A stretch of 64,000 nucleotides of DNA from Gambelia wislizenii (GCA_030847615.1 JAUMIR010000005.1:243326645-243390644), one strand, 5' to 3'. Shown: positions 43,957 to 56,085, counted from the stretch's first letter. Notes: generated by a model not told the origin, from the sequence alone. Numbers and translations: made by a program.

Positions 43957-44664
43957 TTATTTCTTACTTTGTCCCTTTCCCTTTTCCAGGAAACATTTAA
44001 CCAATTCCCATTCTTCCTCCAATTTCCCTATATTTCTTTCCTTAAGTAAGGCTGTCAATCTATCAGCATCCATCATTTCCCATAACCGATCAGTCCATTC
44101 ATCTATATTAGGATTTGTTTTTTCTTTCCATTTTTTAGCATATATGATCCTGGCTAGTGTTATCATGTATAATATGATTCTCCAATGACACTTCAAGTTA
44201 TTTTCTTCCCTCGCTCCTATCTCTCCTATCATATTTAACAAATACAACTCTGGTTTTAATGAATAATTAATATCAAGAATTTCTCTCATCTTATTATGGA
44301 TCTTTTTCCAGTATGCTTGGGCCAACGGGCATCTCCACCACATATGCATAAATGATCCTACAGCCTCGTCATATTTCCAGCATTCCCTTTTCCCTATATT
44401 ATACATTTTATCTAACCTATCTGGCGTGAGATACCATCTATAAAACATCTTTACAAAGTTTTCTTTCAGATTTTGTGCCAGTGTGAACTTCTGTGTGTCC
44501 TTCCATGCTTTTTCCCATTTATTGAATTCAGTAGTGTGACCTATATCTGTCATCCATTTCACCATGTTTCCTTTAACTTGTTCTGTCTCCAGTTCTCTTT
44601 CCAGTAGTAGCTTGTAGAAGTTAGCTACCTGATGTTTTGTTTTATCAAATATAATTTTATCCAT
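43957..44664 (-). pseudogene. L1 ORF2 C-terminal fragment
   Basis: A 235-codon frame carries WEKAWKDTQKFTLAQNLKEN, RWYLTPDRLDKMYNIGKREC, WKYDEAVGSFMHMWWRCPLA and PELYLLNMIGEI, the L1 ORF2p C-terminal domain. In the usual C-x2-C, the second Cys is replaced (CWKYDEA against CWKCGKA in the 667-1305 copy), so the zinc-knuckle-like motif is damaged. The piece upstream (44770-44994) has KNPIPWW-like text (NKIPWWVSTQEAFFGKWKLP). Confidence 0.88.
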
Positions 44665-45335
44665 TTCATTCTTGTCTAGTTGGAATTGCTCTAATTTAGA
44701 ATCCTTTCTGAATTTCTCATATAGTTGTTTATACGTAAACCAATTTATTTCATCTCCTTATTTTTCTAGCTATTTTCTTGTTTTTACTTTTGTGGAATCG
44801 TGAGGGTCTTGTATTATTATATCTTTATATCTCAGCCACTTCTGTTCTGGCAGTTTCCACTTTCCAAAGAAAGCCTCTTGTGTTGAAACCCACCATGGGA
44901 TTTTATTATAGAAAGATCTTTTTATTATCGACCATGCTTTTAACAAAGCTCTCCTGACATAGTGATTGTTCATTTGGAGTTTTTTGGCCCACATGTAGAC
45001 AAGCCCCTTATGATTTATAAGCCAGAGTCCTGCCTAAATAAAAAAAGTACAGTACAGTATTTGCCTGCTGGAAGAAAGAAAGCAAAGATTGGGGTGACTG
45101 AGCTTCTCAAGAGACGGAATTCCATAAGTTGGGAGCAGCTACTGAGAAGGCTCTCTCCTGCGTCCTCACAAAATGTATCTACATCTCAGTGCTTCAATGG
45201 GTCTGTTATAGTTGGGATTACCTACTGTATCAGGGTCTTTGAACAGAACTGTTATCTAATTCTCTTGGCTTTTTCCTGGCCATGCTGGCTGGATTCTGGA
45301 ACTTGTAGCTGAAAAAAGTAATGAAGCTCTCATAG

Positions 45336-45900
45336 AATCATAGAACCATAGAGTTGGAAGAGATCACAAGAGCCATCCAGTCCAACCCCCTGCCCTGCGG
45401 GAACACACAGTCATAGTACGCTCGACAGATGGCCATCCAGCCTTTTTTCAAAAACCTCCAAAGAAGGAGACTCCACCACACTCTGAGGCACCATGTTACA
45501 CTGCCAAACAGCTCTTACTGTCAGGAAGTTCCTCCTAATGTTTAGGTGGAATCTCTTCCTGTAGTTCAAACCCATTGCTCGCTCCATGTCTTAGTCTCTG
45601 GAGCAACAGAACACAAACTTACTCCTTCTTCAATATGACATCCCTTCAAATATTTAAACATGGCTATCATGTCACCTCTTAACCTTCTGTTCTCCAGGCT
45701 AAACATACCCAACTCCCTAAGCTGTTCATCATAGGGCATGGTTTCCAGAGCTTTCAAGATTTTAGATCTCCCTCCTCTGGACATGTTCCAGCTTGTCAAT
45801 ATCCTTCCTGAATTGTGGTGCCCAGAACTGGACACAATATTCCAGGTGAGGTCCGACCAAAGCAGAATAGCATGACACTGTTACTTCCCTCAATTAGACT
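45336..45900 (-). mobile_element. CR1 LINE 3' end (older)
   Basis: Plus-strand start tcatagaatcatagaaccat, then 'agagttggaagagatcacaa'. It contains the CR1 C-terminal domain on the minus strand (45566-45835: [20 protein letters not shown]). It is more diverged than the 37968 copy. Confidence 0.88.
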
Positions 45901-46869
45901 CTGAAACGAAAGAGAATAGCAAATAATAGCAGATAGTCTGAAAGACCAGGATCACAGAGAGGATGGCACAAGAAGGCAAGAAATGTTCATAGAAAAATAC
46001 AAAGGCAGCTGTGCTACTCCATGAGGCAACCTCTTCCCAAATGCCCAGTTTGTAATAGCTTCATTATGAATGACCAAAGTGTGAAAGCATTCAAATTTTT
46101 CAGAAATTTTTAAACAGGAAAGGTAGAATAAAAAAATTGGGGCTGCAGAAAGAAACAGGAAAATCCAAAAATTACTCCAGATACATTAGCCATGAGGCTG
46201 ATCCAAGATAGTTCCAAGACACGGCTTGCAGACTGAATGAGTCACTGGTAGGTGTGCAGCTATCAGGCTAGCAGTGCTAGCAACGTCTACCAGGAGGAAA
46301 AAGCAACAGTGGGTCTCTTTTTTTGAAAATACAAGGGCAGTTGCAAATTTGCCTTTTACAAACTTGGTTAAGACACAAAGGTTCCTGAGATGGTATATAA
46401 TCTATTCCACAGACCAAGAAATATAAAAGTCTTTGTATAAGATACAGGTCAACCTCCATATCCTTAGCAAATTGTCTGTATTACCTGTTTTGGTTACTAG
46501 GTAGCCTGGGAGTTTCTAGAGTTCAGCTCCATTCACATATTGTTCATTGCCTTGTGTCCTGCCCTTCCCCTATAATGGAGGTACATGGGAGTTTTGTTTT
46601 CAGGTCTCTTAAATGGCTGAGAGAATGAATCTGATCTGGCTTAGTTTTGTAACTGACAATATTTTTAAATTTGAGTCTTCCTCAGTTATTCAGCTCAATA
46701 CATTTAGACCCAACTCATAATTATCTTATTGGAGCAGAGGGAGATGAAAGCTGTTCAAGTGATGATAACTATTGTGTCACTTATTTCCAGCCCTGTTGCG
46801 TTTTTGTTCATCCTATAGTCATTCTACTCAGTGGGGCTCTGGACGTCTGCTTCCATGCCCTGTCCATTG
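45901..46869. other. No recognised feature
   Basis: ORFs under 90 codons; nothing recognised. Confidence 0.4.
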
Positions 46870-46871
46870 AA

Positions 46872-47328
46872 TACCCTCCCACTGTCCAGATTGGGCAGAG
46901 GCAGTCTGAATTAATCCTCTGTCATCTCACTTTTTAAGTTGCTTTTAAAATGTCCCAGTTTCTCTTTTCTCCTCCTACTTTCCCTCTTCATTCTCAGCTT
47001 ACTTCAATTGCATTCAAAGTACAGTACAAAAGTACTATGCTACTGTATGTAACGGGACTTAAGCATCCATGGATTCTGGTATCCATGGTGGGGAGCGGGT
47101 TCCTGGAACCAAACACCAGTGGATAACAAGGGCCTACTGTACTTTGCACTCAGTTAACTCAGAAGGGTGTGAGAGGAGAGGAGTGGATGGGATTTACAAA
47201 AGCAATCTGCTGCAGCTTCCTCTAGCCTGTGTGTTCTTCTTCGTTAATAACTTTTGCCATCTTGACCATACTCTGATGTTATTTGGCCATGTGTTGTGGT
47301 TTTCATCTATGAAATGTTGGAACATGTG
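46872..47328 (+). mobile_element. TIR repeat family (taccctcc...), copy 1, with MITE insert
   Basis: Starts 'taccctcccactgtccagat', contains 'ttaatcctctgtcatctcac', 'taacttttgccatcttgacc' and 'atactctgatgttatttggc', and ends 'gaaatgttggaacat'. The same layout occurs at 50995-51274 and 54826-55222. A mariner-type MITE part (about 47018-47139) lies within. Confidence 0.6.
47018..47139 (+). repeat. Mariner-type MITE family A, right part
   Basis: Contains 'gggacttaagcatccatgga', 'ttctggtatccatggtgggg', 'ttcctggaaccaaacaccag' and ends ggcctactg before TA. The left third is missing. Confidence 0.65.
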
Positions 47329-47929
47329 CTATTGGCCTTCCCAGCCCAACTTATAGTACTTTATCAAATAAATGAAACCATGTTGGCTTGATCTTATTGC
47401 TAGTAGTATATTTTAGAAGGTAATTGTTGGGTACAATTACCAACAATTTAGTGTGATTCATCTCCAAGAACACCATCATCCCCTGCCTTCCATAGCTTTA
47501 GGGATTTAATAATGTGGGGAATGAGGCCTTTGCTCCTCCAAATAATTCCAAATCAAATTTCCCCTCAAATGAAATTTTGCTTTAGTTCCCAAATATCTAG
47601 ATTGCAGTAATTTAAGCTGATCAATTAGAAATATAGTTTAGGCATCCAAAGAAAAGGGAAAGACAAAGGTACGAAGGGCATGTGAACAAAGCAAATAAAA
47701 GAGTTTTAGGTGTGAACCATTTTGTATGTCTTACTCTCTGCAGTGCTAGAAATGTGAGGACAGTAGGAAAACATCAAGGAGATGAGAATTCTTATTTGGA
47801 GGGTAATGCTTTCATTTTGCTTCTTCTGTAGCTACACCCCTGCATAGCTTGGTGGTAGTAGTGGATAGAAATAAGATGATATGAATAATACTCTGTGATA
47901 AAGCTATTTCTAGATTAGGAATAGAAAAA
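47329..47929. other. No recognised feature
   Basis: AT-rich; nothing recognised. Confidence 0.4.
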
Positions 47930-48012
47930 ATACGTATGTGCATGTACGTATGTGTTTTCAAGTCGCCTGTCGATTTACGGCAACCCCATGAATTTCATAG
48001 GGTTTTGCTATT
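47930..48012 (-). repeat. SINE tail fragment
   Basis: Reverse complement of the 5S/tRNA SINE tail: 'ttttcaagtcgcctgtcgat', 'ttacggcaaccccatgaatt', 'tcatagggttttgctat'. Confidence 0.75.
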
Positions 48013-50994
48013 ATTCATTTCCCTGTTGAAAAATGGTTTTTCCTACACTTGGAAAATGACATCAAAAAGAATCATAGAGCAGCAAGACTTCTGTGCTTTT
48101 TTGTCCTGGTAGTTAAATGTCCCAGAGTGTAATGGAGAATTTTTCTGTAAAGAAATGCATGTATTTTGTGTGTGTGTGTGTGTGTGTGTGTGCACAAAAC
48201 CAACATCTTTTGGTAGAGGTTGTTCTTTGTGCAAACAAAAGCAAAACAAAACCACTCCTGAAAAAACAGGGTTTTTTTCTGCATGGAAAAATCCTTCTTA
48301 ATATTTTGGTTTGTTTGAATATAGGAAGAAAACTATGTAGAAATATTAATTTTATCCTGCAGTGGGGAGAAGACTCTGGTAAGCATTAGTCCTGAATAGT
48401 CAAGGATTGCATCCCTGTTCTAGATGGTGTATGTTTTGTGACTGAGTGAGGCAAACAGAACTATAGGGTCTAAGGGTAATCAAAATAAAAATAATAGCAC
48501 CATTTTAGGGAAAAGGAGTCCTAAAATATTGTGTTAGGTAATTGGATTAGTTCCTACTTTGCTTTCCGCCAAAACCGCTCACATTTTATTTCAGTCAATT
48601 TGATTAGCTAGTTATATTATAAACCACTGAATCCAATGAGTTCAAAGTCAATGATAATAATTGCTTATTTCCTACTAGCATTAGAGCTTGTGCACTGCTG
48701 AGCCTTGCTTGCTATAAAGTTTTATGCATGACCTGAATGATAACTCAGCCTGTTACCACCACCCTTACTTTTATTTTAATCCATGTCAGCTTTCCATGTA
48801 TTCTAATCAGAAGTATGTTTTAATTTTCACATCAGTGTGTGATTTTTTTAAAAAAAAAAGTTCAAAGCATGGTTTGCATTTTTCTGTGCCACTTTCACAA
48901 ATAGATGCATTTCTATATGCAACTTCTTTAATATGTGCTCCCCAATTTTTGAGAAATGCATCATAAAATTTGGAGAGGTATATCGTGCAAAGTAAAACTG
49001 TGTTCTGACCCACATTGTTTCTCTGGATGAGTGAATTTAGGTTGATTTGTCTAAACATGTGGACTAAACCTAAATCACCCCATGCACCCATAACTTATAG
49101 TTGTTGCTTGGACTCATCTTTCATATGGTGTAAGAAGTCTGAAAGTCAAAACTAGATGATACATTTAGTATGTCTTTTCCAGAGGTGCTCCCCCATGTGG
49201 TGAAAAACATCTGTTTCTCATAACATGTGATTTCCCTTACCAATGTATCCTGCATCTAGCATGCTTTGCTTTGAGATAAGTTGTTCAAGGTAAACTTGAG
49301 CTTTAATGTTAACAAGTCTGACTATTGGGGCACATTCACTCTGAGAGAATCCAACTGTAGGAGGAAAACTGTAGGTGTAACATAGGGACTATGAATTCTA
49401 TTTAATATCTAGTTTGACTCTTAGAAGCTGCTGTGGTATAACAGTCTCCGTTACTGTCTCTTGCCAGTGTATTTTGAAGAAACTAGAGCTGATATGAGTG
49501 GACATCCCTGTTTTGTCAGGAGTGCTGCATATGCTTCAAATGGGTATGAACTGTGTCAGAGGTAGGAGGCAATTTTGCTTCTCCCTGCTCCTCATGGGCA
49601 CACATTGGTGCATTCCTGGAGGACACAGAAGTGATAAAATGCTACATCCATTTTTCTTTACAAATGAAAATTGTGTGATTTTGAGGGCTTTGTTGCTTTG
49701 TGGAATTGGGAAAGCTACTATGTTTTTGAGACATTTCATAGCTATTTTTGGTGATTTGTTTCCCCCAAATTTGGAATTGGGGCATGGGAGCTTTGGGGGA
49801 ATATCCTGAGGGTTGAGGAGCAGGTTTAGAGGCTGCATGTATACCATGGGCTGCACTTAGGGAGCAAAGAGAGACTGGGACATTTTAAAAGCAACTGAAA
49901 AAATGGGATGATAGAAGATGACACAATTGGAACTATCCTTCCCAAATTGGGACAGTTGAGAAGTATGCTTTTGGTGTGTGTACAGTATAGGACCTACTCT
50001 TTGAATCATAGCCTCCTGGCCTCACTTTGGGTGGTTAAAGCAAAGCCCTCTTGTTTATTCATGAATGCAGTTATGTGCACAGGATTAAGCAAAGCACTTC
50101 ATAAAGTCTGAGTGTAGGCTAAATTAATTTTGCACCTATGGAAGATTTCTCCATTGAGATACAAACAAGTGGCAAAGTGCATGTCCCTGGGTTTTCTTTT
50201 GGCCCTTGCCAACGTCCTAATTCCACACAACAAACAGGACAGTGTATATTTGGGGTTTCCAAGCAAACAGAGAAGAGAGTATTTGATTCCCCATCCCACC
50301 AAAGTCATCTTGCTGAAAATCCTGACATATTTTAAGGGAAAGAAAGCTAAGAACCCATCCATAGGAAGTTTCTGACACTGCATCTCTGGTAACTTCTTTA
50401 ATTTATATATGTAAACACACACACACACACATTTCTACCCTTTAGCTAGTAAGGTTCTTAGAAAAGCTTAGGTGGGAAACCATTTGAAAATATGCAGAAC
50501 AAAAATAATACCAGCACCTTATTAAAACCACCAAGTAAAGATGAGAGAAAAGCAGCATAAATAACTAAAACAAACAGCTGGGGATTAAAACGCTGTTCCA
50601 GTTGCATTTTAAATCCATCCATATCCATAACTGCTCAACCAACCATAAGTGTTAAATCTCTCAATGATATGGGTCAGCCTTCCAGTTAAATTCCAAAACC
50701 ATCCATATCCATAAGTGTTCAACCATCCAACAATACAGAAAATGCCTTCTTGAAAAAGATCTTAACCATTAATCTCTGGAGAGATCATAAAAACCAAAAG
50801 GTGGTTGAAAACATTATCCATCGGTAAGAAAATAAGATCTTATTGTTGTTCATTGCTTTCTGCTCTCCTCCCAACTTTGAGATGCAAAATAAATTATGTA
50901 AAAAAGTGTATGCAAATTTAAAAATCTATATAGGAAACATAGCTCACAGAATTTGAGTGCCGTGTGAACAGAATGTTAATCTCTTCCCTTTGAA
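48013..50994. other. No gene recognised; GT and AC microsatellites
   Basis: (GT)n at about 48168-48192 and (AC)n at 50415-50430. Between 50580 and 50715 a phrase 'ccatccatatccataa.tg.tcaaccaa/tcc' is repeated twice about 80 bp apart. ORFs under 110 codons have no domain. Confidence 0.4.
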
Positions 50995-51274
50995 CCAGTT
51001 AGGGCCCATTTTCCCTTTTGTGCTCAGTTTTTCTCAGCTGTTGCAGACTGAGTTCAAAGTGTAAAAGTAGTTTGCACTCAATTAATTTAGCAGAGGAGAG
51101 AGAAAAGAAGGAGGCAGTATCTTGCCCTTCCCTGTAGAACCAGGCAAAAGCAAACTTCTACAGCCTCCTCTCACTTGTTTGTCCTTCCTCATTAATAAAT
51201 ATTGCCACCTTAACCACACTCTGATGCTGCTTGGCAACACGTCATGGATTTCACCTGAGAAATGTTGAAGGGTA
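50995..51274 (+). mobile_element. TIR repeat family (taccctcc...), copy 2, left-truncated
   Basis: Contains 'gactgagttcaaagtgtaaa', 'agtagtttgcactcaattaa', 'attgccaccttaaccacact', 'ctgatgctgcttggcaacac' and ends 'aaatgttgaagggta'. Confidence 0.6.
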
Positions 51275-51974
51275 AGCAAAAACACCAGGGTGTGAAGAAG
51301 CTCCCTGTGAGTAGATTTGCCCTCTCCACTGCTGTGTCTAGCTGAGAGTTGTGCTGTTGAGCTGCATCTCTTTTGAGCCCTAGCCAGTATGGCTAATGGT
51401 GAGAGGTGATGGGAGTTGCAGTTCAACTCCATATCAAGTTTAACTAAATGCAGTATTAAATACGTCAAGCTTTAGAGATGGGAGAGAATCTTTATGTTTG
51501 CCACCTCTAAGTGAATTGGGCACTTTCTTCCGTTAGAATACTTGAACACCCTTGAAGAGGTGTGTGTTTATGTTTGTGTATGTGTATACTGTGGGGGTTT
51601 TTCCTACTCTTTCCCCCCAGCTGTGGGGCTTTCCACTTAGGCAATCCCAGCAATACCACCAGCTGTGAAGGTTGCTCTAAGGCATCCTACCTGTGTGGCC
51701 AAATGTGGGGTTTCTACCCCTTAACCAACCAAACATGAAGACTTCCATGGTGCTCTTTGCAGTTATCAAGAATGAGGATTTCCCGTGATCCTCACCACTG
51801 CCACAATGTAAGGACTTCCTCCTATCTGTGTGTGACACCAACTGTGGGGGCCATCTAAATGCCCTCAAGGTACATGTGAAGATTTATGCACCTACAATTC
51901 TCAATGGACACCACCTCTCTATATTCAGTGCTGCCACAACAGACACTTTGTCTGAATGTAAGCTCTCAGATAGT
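51275..51974. other. No recognised feature
   Basis: Nothing recognised apart from a short palindromic-MITE-like phrase (gtgatgggagttgcagttcaac) at 51405-51428. Confidence 0.4.
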
Positions 51975-52100
51975 GTTTCCAGTATCTTAAGAATTGGAAG
52001 GGACCACTAGGGCCATCTAGTCCGACCCTTGCCGTGCAGGACAACTATAGCCATCTTGAAAATTGCTCACTCAACCTCTGTTTAAAGACCTCCAACAATC
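51975..52100 (-). mobile_element. CR1 LINE 3' terminus
   Basis: Minus-strand CR1 3' UTR: 'agaattggaagggaccacta', 'gggccatctagtccgaccct', 'caacctctgtttaaagacct'. The octamer tail is lost. Confidence 0.8.
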
Positions 52101-53929
52101 TTGGACCTTTTAACCCAGAGGCCAAAAGTGTATAAAAATAAGTATTTTTTATTTACAGAAGTTAAACATAGCAGATTAAATATTTATTACATTTGAAATG
52201 CCACACATTCTCTCTCACACTCCTCTCAAGCTAACTCAGACCAAATCCCTAACCAAAACTCCATTCTTTCCTTCCAGTCTTAGTCTTAACTCAAACCTTA
52301 GTCTCACTGAACTCCCAACTGTCATTCACCCACTATCATTTACTAGCATTATGCAAATCCTTTCAAACATTCCACCAATCAAACATTCACCCCAACATTC
52401 CATTCTCTTTCCCCTCCCAACAGCTCCTTAACGTATACTCCAATATACAATCATGAAATTTTCAAATACAAATCCATGGGATCATATATGCATAGACCTA
52501 AGTGGCATGACCTGAGTCAGTAGATGTTGTGGGGAGAAAAACCTGTGAAATTTTCGGTAGGTAATGAGTTGCAGTCCAACCTATTTGAAAGGCATCAGAT
52601 GGAAAAAGATTGTTTGCATTGCTGTAAAAAATACAAGCAATGAAAATACAAACAACAACATCAAGAACAAACAAAGAAAAGCAAAACCCCACCATAAGTC
52701 TCCAGGGCTTCCACTTCTATAGAAGACCAAACCCAAACCAAATCCTGCTGCTCAGAGAAGTGGGGAGTCGGTAAGAATATTTGCAGTTTAATGAAAATAT
52801 TAATGCATATACAGAATAAAGTTTTGTTTATTGTGCAAGTAGCTCTTTTGCACATGATTAGTTTCCAATGGGACACATAGTCTAATGAAATTCCTCCTTT
52901 TAGAAGTATCTGACCTAGCTTTATAACTTTATTGTGCAACTATGAATTGCTAAAACAGGCTGTGACATTTCCCAATTAAACAGAGTTGGATGAATAATCT
53001 ACCCAAAGTGCCAAATAATTTATTGGAGAAATATTACAAGAATTCATTACCTACTACTGAGTAGTAACAATTATTGGATGCTGTGTGGTTGGGCTAACAA
53101 TAAAGCATTAAAATTACAGTACTTTGATTAATTATTCAAGGTGGTATCAAGCAGTTCTGCTGAATAAGAAAACTTGATTCTAGAGAGAGGCAGTGGTTAA
53201 TTTTGTTTAATATGAGGTGCTGAGACCTTCCAAACCTTCCCCTGGTTACTTGTTGAAGAAGGAGAGCAATTCTTCACATTCTGAGATGCTCCAACCTGAT
53301 ACCCTTCAGAGACACTGTCAGTCACTTGGGACAACACAATGCTATCATGGAGAACACAAACAGGAGGGTGCTTTTGCACCTACACACTATTTCTGGGCTT
53401 CCCATAGGCTTCTAGTGGGCCACTGTGGGAACAGTATGCTGGTCTAGATAGATTTGTGGCCTGTCACAATACTGGTTTGCAGTGCTGGCTCTTCATGTGT
53501 ATAAGTGACATTCATGAAATCATATATGTTTAAGAAGCCATGTCTTCTGTGGTGGAAACACTCCACTCATCATCTAAACTTTCTCTAAATTTTGTCTCAA
53601 AGAGGTTAGGATGGATAGCTGAGACAAGCAAGATGGTAGTGACCCCAGACCACTGGGATAACCTCCAGGAAGAAATGGAATAATATTCCCCTTTACTGTT
53701 TTTTTTTTAAAGAAAACAAACAGTTTATGCATAAGGCTTTTAGTATTTGAATTGCAGGAATTTTAAACATGGAGTCATATTGAGAGTGTAGTAAATTGTT
53801 TTGTGTAGAATTGGCACTTGCAAACTTTTCTTCAGATACAGAGAGCATGAGCGAAACAAAACAAAACACCTTTACTTTTAAGCTTTTCCTTAAGTCTACC
53901 ATTGAAACCAAAGGGGGATCTTCATGAAT
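52101..53929. other. No recognised feature
   Basis: AT-rich; 52200-52430 is C/T-rich on the plus strand. A T-tract lies at 53699-53708. No domain in any ORF. Confidence 0.4.
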
Positions 53930-54190
53930 CAGAGAGTGGGAAGAGACCTTACAGTCTGGTCTATAGTCTTCTAGTCCAACCCTCTGCTAGTCCAAAAATC
54001 TACAGCTGAAGCATCACAACAAGCGCCAGCCCTTCAGATATCTGAAGATGCTTATCATATCGCTCTTCTCATTCTTCTCTTCACACTAAACATACCTGGC
54101 TCTATCAACCATTTTTAATAGGGCTTAGTTTCCAGAACTTTTATCATCTTGGATGCCCTCCTTTCAGCTTGTCAATATCCTTCTTAAACT
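53930..54190 (-). mobile_element. CR1 LINE 3' end, highly diverged
   Basis: Contains 'agagtgggaagagaccttac', 'tagtccaaccctctgctagt', 'cttatcatatcgctcttctc', 'actaaacatacctggctcta' and 'ttgtcaatatccttcttaaa', the CR1 3' region in minus orientation with indels. Confidence 0.75.
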
Positions 54191-54645
54191 ATAGGGCAGG
54201 CTACACATGTTGGATCACTCCATTGCCCAGCCACATGGAGAAGCTTCTATTGTATAGGAAAGGATTCAGTGTCATCTTGAGCCTTTCCCTTCTACTTTCT
54301 TGGGCTCATCTGCCCGATTGCTGACTGGGTTGTTGGAGAATCCAGTATACTCTGTCCCTTTACTGACCTTAATTATTTTTATGTAGGCCACACAGATAAT
54401 CCTTGTGACTCACTGGCCTCTCAGGTCTCTCTTCCTTTTAGATACTGCATCTTGGTTGCCACTGTGATGGGGCCATAACAATTATCCAGGACCGCCTAGC
54501 TGCCGACATGTACCCATTATTTCAGTGACAGGGAAGCTGGGGTTGTCACAGAGTCTTTTGTTCTGCCCAAACTCTCTCTGCCCTTACTTGATTGCCTTAC
54601 TTCAGCATGTTTGGTTTCAGAGTCCCATGGTTCTCTCCACAGTCC
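54191..54645. other. No recognised feature
   Basis: Nothing recognised. Confidence 0.4.
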
Positions 54646-55495
54646 TTTACTGAGTATAAATGAAAAACCTAAGAATGTAAGAGGGGTCATGCTGGATCAA
54701 ATCAGAGGCCTATGTAGTGCAGCCTTTTGTTCAGGCAGTGGCCAACTAGTCCAAGGAGGACTTGAGCACCCTGGCTCTCATGTTCTCCAGCTAGTTTGCA
54801 GAGACATACTCCCTCTCCTATTGCATACCCTCCAATTGTCCCATGGGAAGGACAACCCCAATTAATCCTCATTTTTGAGGATGAGACAAAATGAGACAAT
54901 CCTCCTGTTGTCTCATTTTGAAACTTCCCAGTTTATTTCTCTTCTTCCCACTTTCACCCTTCATCCACTGCATAGATTATTTACTGCAAACTGAGTTCAA
55001 AGTGCAAAAGTAGTTTGCACCCAATTAGCTCGTGGAGGTGGGAGGAGAAGAGGGGGAGAATCTTCCCTTTGCTAGTAAGTCCAGGAAAAAGTAAATTGCT
55101 ACAGCCTTTCTTAGCTTGCTTTTTTTTTCTTTCTCATTAATAATTTTTGCCATCTTGATCACACTCTGATGTTGCTTGGCCACACGTGTCCCGGTTTTAT
55201 ATGTGCAGTGTTGGAAGGGTATGTTGTTGGTGCACCACATATCCAATCTGGCTAGTAACCACTGATAGCCTTATCCTCCATGTGCTTGTCTAATCTTCTT
55301 TTAGGGCTGTCCAGGTTGACAGTAATTTCTATGCCTTATGATAATGGACCCCATGATTTACCTTTGCATTGTGCAAATACCTATTTCCTTTTTTTCTGTC
55401 CTGAAACTCCAACCATTCAGCTTCAGTGGATGACCATGCATTTTAGTATTATGAGAGAGGGAGAAAAAATTCTCCTTATTCATTTTCTCCTAGGG
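54646..55495 (-). mobile_element. LINE-like repeat (CR1/L3 group?) split by TIR element
   Basis: The left piece (54646-54825) has 'gtcatgctggatcaaatcag', 'aggcctatgtagtgcagcct', 'cagtggccaactagtccaag'. The right piece (55223-55495) has 'actgatagccttatcctcca', 'caaatacctatttccttttt', 'cattcagcttcagtggatga', 'tagtattatgagagagggag'. Together they follow a widespread reptile LINE 3' region in one orientation, interrupted at 54826-55222. Confidence 0.5.
54826..55222 (+). mobile_element. TIR repeat family (taccctcc...), complete copy 3
   Basis: Ends 'taccctccaattgtccc' and the inverted 'gtgttggaagggta'. The internal 'tgcaaactgagttcaaagtg', 'caaaagtagtttgcacccaa', 'tttttgccatcttgatcaca' and 'ctctgatgttgcttggccac' match the copies at 46872 and 50995. 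About 397 bp, no transposase; the superfamily is unassigned. Confidence 0.65.
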
Positions 55496-55507
55496 ATGGA
55501 AAGAATA

Positions 55508-55737
55508 CAGTTGTCCCTTCATATTTCCTGGTGTTTGGTTCCAGGACCCTCCATGGATACCAAAATCTGTGAATGCTCAAGTCCCATTATATGCAGTGGC
55601 ATAGCAAAATGGTGTCCCTCACATAAGATGGCAAAATCAAGATTTGCTTTTTGGATTATTATTTTTTAAAGAATATTTTCAAGCAGTGAATACTTAAATC
55701 CGTGCATACAAAACCCATGGATATGGAGGGACAACTG
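55508..55737 (-). mobile_element. Tc1/mariner-type MITE, family A
   Basis: Ends cagttgtcccttcatat ... tatggagggacaactg are near-perfect TIRs, flanked by TA at 55506-55507 and 55738-55739. Orientation is opposite to 61230-61459. Length 230 bp, no coding. Confidence 0.85.
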
Positions 55738-55861
55738 TATTTGAAAATGTTCAAAAAATGCTCAGAGTCCATGGCATGAAGGCAATATTTTTGTGATCTG
55801 TTGAGATTAGCGGAATAGCTGCTGTGTTTGTTATTTTAAATTAAATTACAAATTAAAGACA

Positions 55862-56085
55862 AAATATAAATGCTGGGAGCCTTCTACAACAGCCTTCCAT
55901 CCTTTTGTAGGTAAGTAAAATGAGTACCCAGCTTGTGGGGGCAATTAGCTAACACACATTGGAAACTGCTTAATGCAGTGTAGATGTGTAAATTGCTATT
56001 GCTTAAAACAACTTGTAAGCTGCTCTGATAGCCTTATGGCTGAAGAGCGGGGTATAAATAAATAAGTAAATAATAATAATAATGT
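55862..56085 (+). mobile_element. SINE with L2-like 3' end
   Basis: Body includes 'ggtaagtaaaatgagtaccc' (a MIR/CORE-SINE-like phrase), 'aattagctaacacacattgg' and 'cttgtaagctgctctgatag', then the hairpin end 'tgaagagcggggtataaata' and an (AATA/AAT)n tail. The last about 50 bp resemble the L2 terminus at 36966-37012, suggesting mobilisation by an L2-group enzyme. The tRNA-like head is not clearly recognisable here. Confidence 0.7.

Larger units (their letters stand above)
43411..44968 (-). mobile_element. 5'-truncated L1 LINE with 17-bp TSD
   Basis: A perfect TSD ttcatttggagtttttt occurs at 43394-43410 and 44969-44985. The minus-strand body holds ORF2 C-terminal coding (44994-44770 and 44664-43957, with a break near 44700), a 3' UTR and an A-rich end next to the left TSD. 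A SINE is inserted in the 3' part (43578-43745). Confidence 0.92.
42799..45006. mobile_element. DNA transposon-like element with gggctcatctac ends, split by L1
   Basis: Left end gggctcatctacattatc and right end 'cacatgtagacaagcccc' are inverted, resembling the ends of the 3115-4825 element. The L1 and its TSD take up 43394-44985, leaving about 630 bp of non-coding DNA. No clear TSD is seen for this copy. Confidence 0.5.
42362..45185 (-). mobile_element. Old LINE 3' region, broken by nested insertions
   Basis: Three pieces fit one ancestral element also seen at 60121-60370 and 60705-60945. They are 42362-42448 (ATTT-type tail with 'aggactcaaggtggattaca'), 42678-42798 ('aagttaaagcagtttaaaat') and 45007-45185 ('gccagagtcctgcctaaata', 'agcagctactgagaaggctc', 'tctcctgcgtcctcac'). 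They are separated by a mariner MITE and by a DNA transposon. No coding is recognised; it looks like a CR1/L2-group 3' UTR. Confidence 0.5.
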
